This document shows, piece after piece, positions 8,274-16,239 of a DNA stretch of 21,400 bases (positions are counted from its first letter, which is position 1; each line of letters begins with the position of its first letter). Location: positions 1 through 21,400 of the forward strand of contig JAURNN010000044.1 of the NCBI GenBank assembly GCA_030830185.1, given 5' to 3'. A program made the position numbers and the translations under genes. A model generated the notes under the pieces. It did not search any database and was not told where the DNA came from. It saw only the letters and a program-made list of their open reading frames with translations. Origin of the DNA: Bacillota bacterium (lineage in GTDB: Bacteria; Bacillota_I; Bacilli_A; Acholeplasmatales; Acholeplasmataceae).

Positions 8274-9531
8274 ATTTGACACCTCTTAATATAGTTTCAA
8301 TAATATTTAATAATGATGTTACATCTGATTCATCTTCACAACTTACAGTAATACGAATTAGATCTTCTGTACCGCTTGCTCTCACAATTAATTTTTCATA
8401 GGGTTTTAATAATTCATTTCTAAAATCTTCAATTAACTTTTTTGCATTTTCATCTTCTAATGTCTTCTTGGAAATGTTTAAATTTCTTGTTAGCATAGGA
8501 AACAACTTTAACTCATTTAACCAATTTAAAACGATTTTTTTTCCGTTTCTTGAAAGAATATCAAAGAGAACTTTTGAAGCAATAATACCATCACCTATCG
8601 TGATGTGTTCAGTTAAGATATGACCACTTGCTTCAGCTCCTCGTGTTACGAGTCCTTTTTCAATGGCATCAATAATATAAGAATCTCCTACTGGCGTTTC
8701 ATAAACCTCGATATTTAAGTCACCAAATGCTTTTAAAATACCTGGGTTGGTCATTACCGATAATGCAACTTTATGTTTGATATTTCGAGTTTCATCATCT
8801 TTTGCTAGTAAATATAATAAGACATCCCCATAAATGATATGTTCATCAATGATCGCAAGCATACGATCCCCATCACCATCATAAGTAACAACGACATCAT
8901 AAGATTTAGAGAGATTTAAATAGTTTTCGATATAAGTTGATCCACATTTAAGGTTAATATTAAAACCATCAGGACGGTTATGTTTAATATCCCCATTAAA
9001 AAGCTGTGGAACTAAAAAGGAAGTTGCCCCGTTGGCACAATCAAATAATGTATATTGTGAGATATCATCTTTAAAGTTTAAGCTTTTTAGAAAAGCTAAA
9101 TACGCGTTGATGTTTTGGGTTTCAAGATATTTTTTTGGAGACGGTTTAAAACTTGGCGCTTGCTCCATATAAGTTTCTAGTTTTTCTAATGTTTCTTTAG
9201 GTAATTTAAGTCCATGCTCGAAAAGTTTAAGACCGTTATCCGCATAGTGATTATGACTAGCTGTAATCATGATACCAATGGCATCTTTCTCTTTTGATTC
9301 AAACGAAAGGACAGGTGTTGGAAACATACCTAAAACATCAACATCATGACCTTCTAGGCCTTGAAGTAAGGCATATGTAAACGCTAAATAAGAATCTCTG
9401 GTATCATATGCGATCATCACTTTTTTATGTTTATAAAGTTTTTTAACAGCAAACCCTAATTGAAAGGCACGTTCAAAAGTCAAACTTTTTCCTACTTCAC
9501 CTCGAATGCCATCGGTTCCAAAATATTTCAT
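8266..9531 (-). CDS. glmM: Phosphoglucosamine mutase
   Basis: Converts glucosamine-6-phosphate to glucosamine-1-phosphate, between GlmS and GlmU, whose genes flank it. It belongs to the alpha-D-phosphohexomutase family: KYFGTDGIRG start, phosphoserine loop TASHN (Ser92), metal loop DGDGDR (218-223), sugar loop EASGH (300-304) and phosphate loop RASGTED (384-390). At 421 aa it is shorter than the usual 440-450 aa, and its sugar and phosphate loops differ from the common GEQSGH and SGTEP forms. The ATG start has an AAAAGGAT site 6 bases away. No hairpin lies in the 24 bases after glmS, so the two are co-transcribed. Because no phosphomannomutase is seen, this enzyme might also serve manC, but that is speculation. 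Confidence 0.93.
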   Translation of the reverse strand: MKYFGTDGIRGEVGKSLTFERAFQLGFAVKKLYKHKKVMIAYDTRDSYLAFTYALLQGLEGHDVDVLGMFPTPVLSFESKEKDAIGIMITASHNHYADNGLKLFEHGLKLPKETLEKLETYMEQAPSFKPSPKKYLETQNINAYLAFLKSLNFKDDISQYTLFDCANGATSFLVPQLFNGDIKHNRPDGFNINLKCGSTYIENYLNLSKSYDVVVTYDGDGDRMLAIIDEHIIYGDVLLYLLAKDDETRNIKHKVALSVMTNPGILKAFGDLNIEVYETPVGDSYIIDAIEKGLVTRGAEASGHILTEHITIGDGIIASKVLFDILSRNGKKIVLNWLNELKLFPMLTRNLNISKKTLEDENAKKLIEDFRNELLKPYEKLIVRASGTEDLIRITVSCEDESDVTSLLNIIETILRGVKYD

Positions 9532-9555
9532 GAATTATCCTTTTTAAATCTTTTT

Positions 9556-11340
9556 TTATTCCACGGTGACAGATTTTGCAAGATTTCTAGGTTTATCAAT
9601 ATCAAACCCTCTTTGCAATGCTGCATAATAACTTAAGAGTTGTGTTGGTAATACCAGTAAGAGGGGTGCGACTAATGGATCCACATCTTCTAATATCACA
9701 TCATCTGTTTCTTTAGATAACGAACGCAACGTGATGACACACGTTTTTGCACCTCTTGCATCCACTTCTTTTAAGTTTGAACGCGTCTGGTGATTCATGT
9801 GCGCATCACTTATAAGCGCGAAAACAGGAGTGCCTTCTTCAATGAGGGCAATCGTACCGTGTTTTAATTCTCCAGCAGCAAACCCTTCTGTTTGTATATA
9901 TGAGATTTCTTTAAGTTTAAGGGCTGCTTCTAACGCAAGATCATAATTGATACCACGTCCAATAAAAAACGCGTGACGTTTATCTAAAAAGTCTTTCGCA
10001 ATACTATCCATAGATTGATTGGCTAAAAAGACTTCCATGTTATTCGCAAGTTTAGATAACACTTCTTTGACTGGATAGCTTTTATTAGATAATGCGTAAG
10101 CAAGGATTAATAAAACTGAGGCTTGCGCGACATACGCTTTCGTTGAAGCAACCGCGATTTCTGGTCCTGCTTTGACATCTAAAAAGTACGTTGCTTCTCT
10201 AGCGAGCGTAGATGTTTTGACGTTTGTAATGGTTAAAACTGGTCGTTTTAAATGTTCAATCGCTTTAAGAGAGGCTCTTAAATCCGCTGTTTCACCAGAT
10301 TGTGTGATTAAAATAAAATATGGTTTTGATGATAATAAAGGTAAGTGATAGGCAAATTCTGACGCGATATGAACTTCAGCAGGAATACCTGCAAGGCGTT
10401 CTAAATAACGTTTACCTAACATTCCTGCATGCATGGATGTACCTGCAGCAATGATATAAATACGATCACTTTTTTTCATATCTGAAACAATGACATCATC
10501 TACTTCTATAACGCCATTCACTTCATAGGTTTGAATGATTTGACGAATGACTGAAGGTTGTTCTTCAATTTCTTTTAACATGTAGTGATCAAATAAGCCT
10601 TTGTCACTATTTAAAATATCAGATGAGACTTCATAAATATCAGGTTTGATGTTTTCTAATTCAAAATTAAAGAAGCGTGCTTTATCTTTTTCACATACAA
10701 CAAAAGAGTGATCCGTTAACGGTACGTAATGATCACTATAGCCAGCTAAAGCTAATACATCACTAGCAATCGCAGTTCCACCTGATTCAGAGAGTCCAAT
10801 TAATAGTGGAGACTTATGTTTAGCGGCATAGATAATATCTGGGGTTTCTTTATCTATAACTAAAAGTGCGTAAGAACCTTCTAATAACTTAAGGGTGGTT
10901 ACAATTGCATTATCAACGGTAAATTGTTTTGAAAATGTTTCGATGAGATGGGCGATAATTTCCGTATCGGTTTCACTTTTAAGATCGTAATCTGGAATGT
11001 ATTGTTGATATAAGACATCACTATTTTCGATGACACCGTTATGTACTAAAATAAAACGTCCAGAACGAGAGACATGAGGATGCGCGTTTTCACGGGTGAC
11101 TTTCCCGTGTGTTGCCCATCTTGTATGACCTATGGCAACACTTGATTCTAACGTCATTTCTAATGCTTTTTTAAGTTCAGTGACTCTACCTGTTTCTTTA
11201 AATACTTCAAAACGATTGACCTTACTATCAAATAAAGATAAACCAGCAGAATCATATCCGCGGTATTCAAGTTTTGTGAGTCCGTTTAGGACGATCTCTT
11301 TTGCTTGATTCTTACCGACATAGCCAACAATGCCACACAT
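9556..11340 (-). CDS. glmS: Glutamine--fructose-6-phosphate aminotransferase (isomerizing)
   Basis: First enzyme of amino-sugar synthesis, using glutamine to turn fructose-6-phosphate into glucosamine-6-phosphate. The class II amidotransferase domain starts with MCGIVGYVG, placing nucleophile Cys2 at the mature N-terminus, followed by GHTRWATHGK, HNGVIEN and ESDTEII. Two SIS domains follow, with AGTSMHAG, TQSGETADL, STKAYVAQ and GRGINYDLALE, and the conserved C-terminus DKPRNLAKSVTVE. The 594 aa are near the usual length of about 600. The ATG has a GGGGG ribosome site located within the last codons of the VanZ-like gene, 3 bases upstream, so there is no room for the glmS ribozyme. The glutamine supply links it to the neighbouring glnA, though they are separate transcripts. 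Confidence 0.97.
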   Translation of the reverse strand: MCGIVGYVGKNQAKEIVLNGLTKLEYRGYDSAGLSLFDSKVNRFEVFKETGRVTELKKALEMTLESSVAIGHTRWATHGKVTRENAHPHVSRSGRFILVHNGVIENSDVLYQQYIPDYDLKSETDTEIIAHLIETFSKQFTVDNAIVTTLKLLEGSYALLVIDKETPDIIYAAKHKSPLLIGLSESGGTAIASDVLALAGYSDHYVPLTDHSFVVCEKDKARFFNFELENIKPDIYEVSSDILNSDKGLFDHYMLKEIEEQPSVIRQIIQTYEVNGVIEVDDVIVSDMKKSDRIYIIAAGTSMHAGMLGKRYLERLAGIPAEVHIASEFAYHLPLLSSKPYFILITQSGETADLRASLKAIEHLKRPVLTITNVKTSTLAREATYFLDVKAGPEIAVASTKAYVAQASVLLILAYALSNKSYPVKEVLSKLANNMEVFLANQSMDSIAKDFLDKRHAFFIGRGINYDLALEAALKLKEISYIQTEGFAAGELKHGTIALIEEGTPVFALISDAHMNHQTRSNLKEVDARGAKTCVITLRSLSKETDDVILEDVDPLVAPLLLVLPTQLLSYYAALQRGFDIDKPRNLAKSVTVE

Positions 11341-11343
11341 TGC

Positions 11344-11775
11344 TTAACCCCCGTGTTTTTTAAAGATTTGTTTCGTAACAAAAAAGAAGATGACTGCAAG
11401 AATGACACCGATACTATCAAGCATGATATCAAAGAGTTCTCCTGCACGTCCTGGTGTAAAAAGTTGTATCGCTTCATCTAAAATCATGACATAAACTGTT
11501 CTAAAGATATTATACCATTTTAAATGATAGATAGAAATGACCCATATCGATAAGTATCCAAAAATTAAATACTGAAAAATATGTCCACCCATACGAATGA
11601 GTGCATGAAAGATTTCTATATCAACACGAATGCCGAGACGTAATAAGCCATTTGATAAGATATTTGATACTTCTAAAGAGAAACCAGAAGACTGACTTCC
11701 GGTTTGTGTTGCATTAAATAATATAAATGTTAAAGATAAACTCCAAAGTACTAAAATAAAAAGGTTAGCTTTCAC
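11344..11775 (-). CDS. VanZ-like membrane protein
   Basis: A small protein (143 aa) of the VanZ-like family. Four membrane segments can be seen (about 3-20, 60-84, 88-100, 119-137). Two family hallmarks are present: RMGGHIFQYLIFGYL in the middle and DEAIQLFTPGRAGELFDIMLDSIG near the C-terminus. Family members are linked to teicoplanin resistance and to cell-surface polymers, but their biochemical function is not settled. The start is GTG at 11773-11775, which overlaps the end of the dehydratase gene by 11 bases. It has no convincing ribosome site and no upstream ATG in frame before a stop, so translation probably depends on coupling to the upstream gene. It sits between a UDP-sugar dehydratase and glmS, which suits a role in surface polymers. 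Confidence 0.85.
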   Translation of the reverse strand: MKANLFILVLWSLSLTFILFNATQTGSQSSGFSLEVSNILSNGLLRLGIRVDIEIFHALIRMGGHIFQYLIFGYLSIWVISIYHLKWYNIFRTVYVMILDEAIQLFTPGRAGELFDIMLDSIGVILAVIFFFVTKQIFKKHGG

Positions 11776-13597
11776 TAGGTTGATAACTCGTGACTTTGGA
11801 TTGTAAGTATGCTTTCACTTCTTCTTTCGTTGCTGTATCTAAGTTTGGAATGTCTTCAATGGTAAACTGAATTTCATTAAATGGTTTTTCTTCTTTATAG
11901 ATTTTAGAGTTTTCTGTTTTTTCGTTAAACTCACCATCGATTAATAACTCTTCGTAAAGTTTTTCACCTGGTCGAAGGCCAACAATTTTAATTTCAATAT
12001 CTTCATGTGGTGTCATTCCAGATAAACGTATCATGTTTTCAGCAAGATCATAAATTTTAACAGGTTCTCCCATATCTAGCACAAAGATATCAGACCCTTT
12101 CATATAGGTCATGGATTGAAGAATTAAAGAAACAGCTTCAGGAATGGTCATGAAATATCTTGTAATGTCTTTATGGGTGACATTAATAGGTCCACCATCA
12201 GCAATTTGTTTCATAAAGAGTGGAATTACTGAGCCATTAGAATTTAAGACATTTCCAAAGCGAACGGCACTAAATAACGTTTTAGAATCTTTGGCAAGTG
12301 CTTGCATGAGTTTTTCAGAGAGTCTTTTGGTTGCGCCCATGATATTGGTTGAGCGTACAGCTTTATCTGTTGAGACAATGGTCATTCTTTTGACGTTGTG
12401 TAAATGCGCTTCTAGCATGACATGATAGCTTCCCATGACATTGGTACGAATCGCCTCTTGATAATTTTCTTCCATTAATGGCACATGTTTATATGCGGCT
12501 GCATGAAAAACAATCGAAGGTAAGTAGGTATCAAAGACTTCTTTGACACGGACATGGTTATACACTGAACCTATGACAACGTGTAAGTCAAAAGGCATTG
12601 GAATACCATCTTTTTGATACTGTCGTTTTAAATTCATTTCAATATCATAGGCATTATTTTCATAAATATCAAAAATAATAAGTGTTTTAGGGTTATAGCG
12701 TGCCACTTGTCTTACGAGTTCAGATCCAATTGATCCACCACCACCCGTAATAAGTACTTTTTGATTTCTAATGATTTCTTCTATCCCATCGTTATTAAGT
12801 ACAATAGGATCACGATTCAGTAAATCTTCTATGTTAAGTTGAGAGAGTTGTGGTGTGTTTTTTGTTTCAGATATAGAAGATAACTTTTGAATTCTTACTG
12901 GATGATTTTTTGCATCTTCATACAATGCTTTAATTTTATGAAATGGATAGTTATTAATTGCAATCACGACTTCTTGAATGTTATACTCTGTAATGATATC
13001 TTTAAAAAGAGATACTGGCCCTAATATTTTGGTACCTAATAATCTTGAATTTGCTTTTTTAGGGTCATCGTCTAAAATACCAACGGGTAAATAGTTGAGT
13101 TCTTTATTTTTAAAAATTTCTTTCATGACAAGCTCTGCCGCTTGTCCTCCACCAATAATTAACGTACGCTTACCAATTGCTTTGTACCACTGATTGGTCG
13201 TTTGATAAAAGTTCACAACACGGTACAGTAATCTAGGAAGTAGGATAAAAATAAGTTCTACAGGAGCGATAAAGAAATATGAGGATCTAAAAATAAAGGT
13301 TTGAGGTGCAAAGGTTAAAAAGATAACAATGACTAAATTACTTCCAAAAGAAACAACAGAAATAATTAAGGCATCTTCAAAAGCAAAATGTTTTGGAAGC
13401 ATTTGATACACTTTAAACATTAAAAAAACCACAATCTTAAAAATAATAATAAACGGGACTGTAGTAGCAAGTGCTCTTGCATCAACTTCAACGCCAATAT
13501 TATAAAAGAAAAACATGGAAAATGTATATGCCATGGCAATCATGATGGCATCAATAAAAATATAACTATATGATTCAAATATTTTCTTTAACATCAT
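11765..13597 (-). CDS. Membrane-anchored UDP-GlcNAc 4,6-dehydratase/epimerase (PglF/CapD family)
   Basis: An NAD-dependent nucleotide-sugar dehydratase of the polysaccharide biosynthesis family (610 aa), like PglF and the CapD/EpsC group, expected to turn UDP-GlcNAc into a 4-keto-6-deoxy sugar. There are four N-terminal membrane helices (about 11-32, 47-64, 77-97, 107-125), then a first Rossmann-like domain with IIGGGQAAE (147-155), and a second with TGGGGSIGSE (284-293), HAAAYKHVPLMEEN (365-378), STDK (409-412) and M420/K424. Met in place of the usual catalytic Tyr is normal for this family. The frame opens at GTG 13643-13645, but that overlaps the likely -10 box. ATG 13595-13597, or the adjacent ATG at 13592-13594, lies behind AAAAGGAT and is preferred. 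First gene of the glm operon. Confidence 0.93.
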   Translation of the reverse strand: MMLKKIFESYSYIFIDAIMIAMAYTFSMFFFYNIGVEVDARALATTVPFIIIFKIVVFLMFKVYQMLPKHFAFEDALIISVVSFGSNLVIVIFLTFAPQTFIFRSSYFFIAPVELIFILLPRLLYRVVNFYQTTNQWYKAIGKRTLIIGGGQAAELVMKEIFKNKELNYLPVGILDDDPKKANSRLLGTKILGPVSLFKDIITEYNIQEVVIAINNYPFHKIKALYEDAKNHPVRIQKLSSISETKNTPQLSQLNIEDLLNRDPIVLNNDGIEEIIRNQKVLITGGGGSIGSELVRQVARYNPKTLIIFDIYENNAYDIEMNLKRQYQKDGIPMPFDLHVVIGSVYNHVRVKEVFDTYLPSIVFHAAAYKHVPLMEENYQEAIRTNVMGSYHVMLEAHLHNVKRMTIVSTDKAVRSTNIMGATKRLSEKLMQALAKDSKTLFSAVRFGNVLNSNGSVIPLFMKQIADGGPINVTHKDITRYFMTIPEAVSLILQSMTYMKGSDIFVLDMGEPVKIYDLAENMIRLSGMTPHEDIEIKIVGLRPGEKLYEELLIDGEFNEKTENSKIYKEEKPFNEIQFTIEDIPNLDTATKEEVKAYLQSKVTSYQPSES

Positions 13598-13636
13598 AAA
13601 ATCCTTTTTAAAAAAGTTTTTATGGGGGCACTTCTT

Positions 13637-13673
13637 ATTATACACATTTTTATAAAAAATGCACGTATGTCAA
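13637..13673 (-). promoter_or_regulatory. Promoter region of the dehydratase-glm operon
   Basis: On the minus strand a perfect TATAAT (13637-13642) lies about 40 bases upstream of the chosen ATG. A perfect TTGACA is also present (13668-13673), but the two are 25 bases apart, too far for one ordinary promoter. A weaker GTGCAT at about 16 bases, or a TATAAA at 13649-13654 only 13 bases after TTGACA, are the alternatives. Promoter activity is likely, but which boxes are used is unclear. Confidence 0.45.
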
Positions 13674-13706
13674 TGTTTAAAAATCCCTTAATTAAAGATA
13701 TTACAT

Positions 13707-13735
13707 TTGATTTTTTATGTTTTTATATATATGAT
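13707..13735 (+). promoter_or_regulatory. Promoter of the unidentified plus-strand gene
   Basis: TTGATT (13707-13712) and TATGAT (13730-13735) are exactly 17 bases apart. The expected transcription start near 13742 is only about 10 bases before the ATG at 13752, so the leader would be very short and hold little beyond the AGGTGAT ribosome site. Confidence 0.6.
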
Positions 13736-13751
13736 GAATACAGGTGATAAG

Positions 13752-14393
13752 ATGATTTATGAATTACTTTCAAGACGACTTGAACTAACGTTTGCACATG
13801 AAGAATTACAAGACCAACTTAAACCATTTTTATCGAAGAAAAAAGCAGACATTCATTTGTATTTAAATTGGATGCCTTTTGATGCTTTTATCCTTGCGAT
13901 GATTGATACCAAAGAAGGTATTTCATATGCCATCAATTATGAAACCTATGATGTCTACTTAAGAACAAAGTCGAAAGACGTTTCAAAAGAAACATTATTA
14001 TTAGGACTTTCTCATGTGATCAGAGCATTATCGTATCCGCTTTATTTAATTCCAATTAAAAAAGAAGTTTTTGTAAAAGATCAAACGTTATATTTAGGGT
14101 ATACGCATTTACTTAACGAGATTGAAACCTATATCAAATTAGAGAAACCTTTTATTGGGATTCATAAAAAAGGCATTGCAATCTATCCTGATGTGTTAAA
14201 TGAAACACATGGAGTCTCTCAATATCTTATTAAAAAGATTCATATCTTAGATGATATGCCATTTCCAATTGACCCATTAGAAGCGATGCGATATGTCATG
14301 CCTTACTTAGAAGTTCCTAGAAAAGCCCATGACCTTAAAGTGTTTCAGGAAACATTAAAACCTATTAAAGCATTACCTAAAAAGATGATCTAA
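13752..14393 (+). CDS. Unidentified cytoplasmic protein
   Basis: A 213-aa protein I do not recognise. It starts MIYELLSRRLELTFAHEELQ and ends PIKALPKKMI, has no signal peptide, no clear membrane segment, no cysteine, and no P-loop or obvious metal-binding cluster. Charged helices at the start and end flank a mixed middle part containing NWMPFDAFILAMID (residues 39-52) and a hydrophobic stretch ALSYPLYLIPI (95-105). The ATG at 13752-13754 is chosen because AGGTGAT lies just upstream. The frame extends back to a TTG at 13707, which is better explained as the -35 box. It is the only complete plus-strand gene in a minus-strand block, has its own promoter, and shares a bidirectional terminator with the HAD gene. 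Nearby surface-polysaccharide genes do not by themselves assign it a role. Confidence 0.8.
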   Translation: MIYELLSRRLELTFAHEELQDQLKPFLSKKKADIHLYLNWMPFDAFILAMIDTKEGISYAINYETYDVYLRTKSKDVSKETLLLGLSHVIRALSYPLYLIPIKKEVFVKDQTLYLGYTHLLNEIETYIKLEKPFIGIHKKGIAIYPDVLNETHGVSQYLIKKIHILDDMPFPIDPLEAMRYVMPYLEVPRKAHDLKVFQETLKPIKALPKKMI

Positions 14394-14395
14394 AC

Positions 14396-14423
14396 AAAAA
14401 AGCGCAACATGCGCTTTTTATTT
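14396..14423. terminator. Bidirectional rho-independent terminator
   Basis: A 10-bp stem AAAAAGCGCA / TGCGCTTTTT with an ACA loop (14397-14419) has A-rich and T-rich flanks, so it can end transcripts from both sides. It sits between the converging unidentified plus-strand gene and the HAD phosphatase gene, and overlaps the stop codon of the latter. Confidence 0.9.
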
Positions 14424-15044
14424 TAGATACTCGTAAAGTGCCTTTGGTGAATCAATAATATATTTATGATAGTTTTTCATTAAAAAACTAGGTTTATCAT
14501 AGCCATAAGAAACAGGTAAGATATCCATATGAATCTTCTCACATGCCTCAATATCTCTGAGTTCATCTCCGATATAGAGGACATCTTCTATATTAAGTTG
14601 TTCTTTTTTTAAAAGTGATAATAACAACTTGTCTTTTCCAAAGAGCGTTGGCTTGGCATACACTTTTTTAAATACATGGATGTCATGCGTATGTAAAAAT
14701 GATTCAATGAGTTCTTTTTTATTTGAGGAAGCAATGTATAAGGTATACTTTTTTGATATTGTTATTAAGATCTCTTTGATGCCATCAAAAGGGGTTGCTT
14801 GTTTTAAGAACGGTTCATGAAGTGATAAGGCATCTTTTACTAAAAAGGGTACTTGTCTGTATTTGACACCATGGGCTTTGATACGCTTTTTAAGTGGTAA
14901 GTCTAGATAGGTATCCAGTAATTCTTTTGTAATAGGTTTGATGTTATATCTAGAAACGATGGTATTAAATAAATCAATCATCACATCGAAAGTATTGGCA
15001 ATGGTGCCATCAAAATCAAAGATAAATGTTGTTTTATGTTTCAC
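14418..15044 (-). CDS. HAD-superfamily phosphatase (phosphoglycolate phosphatase-like)
   Basis: A 208-aa haloacid-dehalogenase-like hydrolase, probably a phosphatase for a small phosphorylated metabolite. Motif I is DFDGT (D10 nucleophile, D12 acid/base), motif II is ASSN (105-108), motif III is the lysine in FGKDK (135-139), and motif IV is GDELRD (159-164). The cap between motifs I and II is alpha-helical (subclass I), as in Gph and PpaX. The start is GTG at 15042-15044, with a strong GAGGAGG site; it overlaps the TGA of the reductase gene (GTGA). Substrate cannot be told from the sequence; a house-cleaning role fits its operon partners. Confidence 0.88.
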   Translation of the reverse strand: MKHKTTFIFDFDGTIANTFDVMIDLFNTIVSRYNIKPITKELLDTYLDLPLKKRIKAHGVKYRQVPFLVKDALSLHEPFLKQATPFDGIKEILITISKKYTLYIASSNKKELIESFLHTHDIHVFKKVYAKPTLFGKDKLLLSLLKKEQLNIEDVLYIGDELRDIEACEKIHMDILPVSYGYDKPSFLMKNYHKYIIDSPKALYEYLK

Positions 15045-15529
15045 TTTTTCCTCCTCAATGAAAGATGTGTCATATTGTTTAATACTTGTTTAGTTGATAT
15101 CACTTCGAATTCGATATGAATGTCTTTAAAAAGAGGAATCCCCTCACCTAAAACCGTTGAAACGATGAAAAGTTCAATGTCATCGATCAACTTATCATTG
15201 ATTAAGGAAGATATTAGAACACCGCCACCTAATACATAAATATTTTGATGTGGAATATTCAAAATATTTTTATAATTGATAAAATTTTCGCCATCTTCAG
15301 ATGAAACGATATATGTTGGTAAATTTTCAAAGGATTGCTTTGGGAAGTCTTTGGTAATCTCATAAGTTCTTCTCCCCATGATGATACAATCACAAGATTC
15401 ATAGAAGAATCGGTATCCAAAATCATTTTCTAGATTATTTGGATCTTCTGTTGGCAAGAAGGATAAATCATCTTCTTTACCTGCAATATAACCATCTAAA
15501 CTCATAGCAATAAAAGTTTTAATTGTCAT
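15041..15529 (-). CDS. Dihydrofolate reductase/RibD C-terminal-fold reductase
   Basis: A 162-aa protein of the DHFR-like family that includes RibD C-terminal domains and the YyaP/YwjB-type proteins. Diagnostic parts are the start TIKTFIAMSLDGYIAGKEDD (2-21), CIIMGRRTYE (48-57), the NADPH-binding VLGGGVLISSLI (99-110) and GEGIPLF (128-134). It is likely an NAD(P)H-dependent reductase of a pterin- or pyrimidine-like compound, but true dihydrofolate reductase activity is not implied. ATG at 15527-15529 has an AAGGAT site and overlaps the TGA of the upstream nucleotidyltransferase by 4 bases. It is the third gene of a four-gene overlapping unit. Confidence 0.88.
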   Translation of the reverse strand: MTIKTFIAMSLDGYIAGKEDDLSFLPTEDPNNLENDFGYRFFYESCDCIIMGRRTYEITKDFPKQSFENLPTYIVSSEDGENFINYKNILNIPHQNIYVLGGGVLISSLINDKLIDDIELFIVSTVLGEGIPLFKDIHIEFEVISTKQVLNNMTHLSLRRKK

Positions 15530-16239
15530 AACATATCCTTGATTTTAGAAATGATTGGTTGATGAAAAGTTAATTCTGGCTCTAAATAGTCTAAAATTTT
15601 TGAGACAGCATTTTTATTATTTTGAATCCCAGGATATAAGGCTTGATAATCTAAATCTAACCGTTGTTCGATACGTCTTTCGACAACAAATGGATCGTCT
15701 TGATTTTGATCGAGTATTTTTAGTAGATGCGAGGTTGCATAGACTTGAATCATTAAAAATGCGGCAACATGTTCTCCTCGATGTTCTCTAAGTAATCCAA
15801 CATAAAGATTAGATAAGCAATTTGAGATGGTTTTATTTAGATCAAATGGATGAAAAGTTTTAATTTGTGGTTTTAAATCAAGTTCATCAATGAATGGTTT
15901 CTTATAATAAATCGTGCCTTCTTGAAAAGGAATGTGTTTTAATTCATCCATCGTAAATACTGCAAACTCTAATAAGATACCATCTTCATAAATGACTTTA
16001 AGTCCATCTCTTGTTTCAATGTATGAAAATATGATGGGATGAACTTCTAGCCAAGAAATATCTTCCATATATCTTTTTTTATCATGTTGACTTTTTACGA
16101 TGATAAAAAAATCAATGTCTGAATATGCATCTAGTCTTGATAGATCATGCATCGAACCGAGTCCGATGAATGCTAAAACTTCTTCTTTTTCTTGATTGAG
16201 TTTAATAATATCGTTAAATCGTTTCTGTTGATTGGTCAT
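15526..16239 (-). CDS. Nucleotidyltransferase-domain protein (lincosamide/aminoglycoside nucleotidyltransferase-like)
   Basis: A 237-aa protein with a DNA polymerase beta-type nucleotidyltransferase domain. The active-site loop GLGSMHDLSRLDAYSDIDFF (26-45) has the GS pair (28-29) and metal ligands D41 and D43, with a further acidic residue in LLEFAVF. The rest is helical. The layout (N-terminal catalytic domain, helical C-terminal half, about 240-270 aa) is that of Lnu(B/F)-like and aminoglycoside adenylyltransferase-like enzymes. Many members of such families are of unknown function, so antibiotic resistance should not be assumed. The ATG (16237-16239) has an AAGGAT site and lies 26 bases inside the upstream membrane-protein gene. 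Confidence 0.8.
   Translation of the reverse strand: MTNQQKRFNDIIKLNQEKEEVLAFIGLGSMHDLSRLDAYSDIDFFIIVKSQHDKKRYMEDISWLEVHPIIFSYIETRDGLKVIYEDGILLEFAVFTMDELKHIPFQEGTIYYKKPFIDELDLKPQIKTFHPFDLNKTISNCLSNLYVGLLREHRGEHVAAFLMIQVYATSHLLKILDQNQDDPFVVERRIEQRLDLDYQALYPGIQNNKNAVSKILDYLEPELTFHQPIISKIKDML

Noticed and set aside
11341..11400. glmS ribozyme/riboswitch
   Set aside because: The region directly before glmS is coding sequence of the VanZ-like gene and shows no recognisable ribozyme core.
13752..14393. HPr-kinase-like or other P-loop kinase identity for the unidentified gene
   Set aside because: No GxxGxGKS or similar nucleotide-binding loop is present anywhere in the protein; the resemblance was only a loose pattern around an Asp-Asp pair.
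15526..16239. Calling this gene an antibiotic resistance determinant
   Set aside because: The nucleotidyltransferase active site is clear, but the similarity to lincosamide enzymes is only at the level of domain layout, and many such proteins have no drug target.
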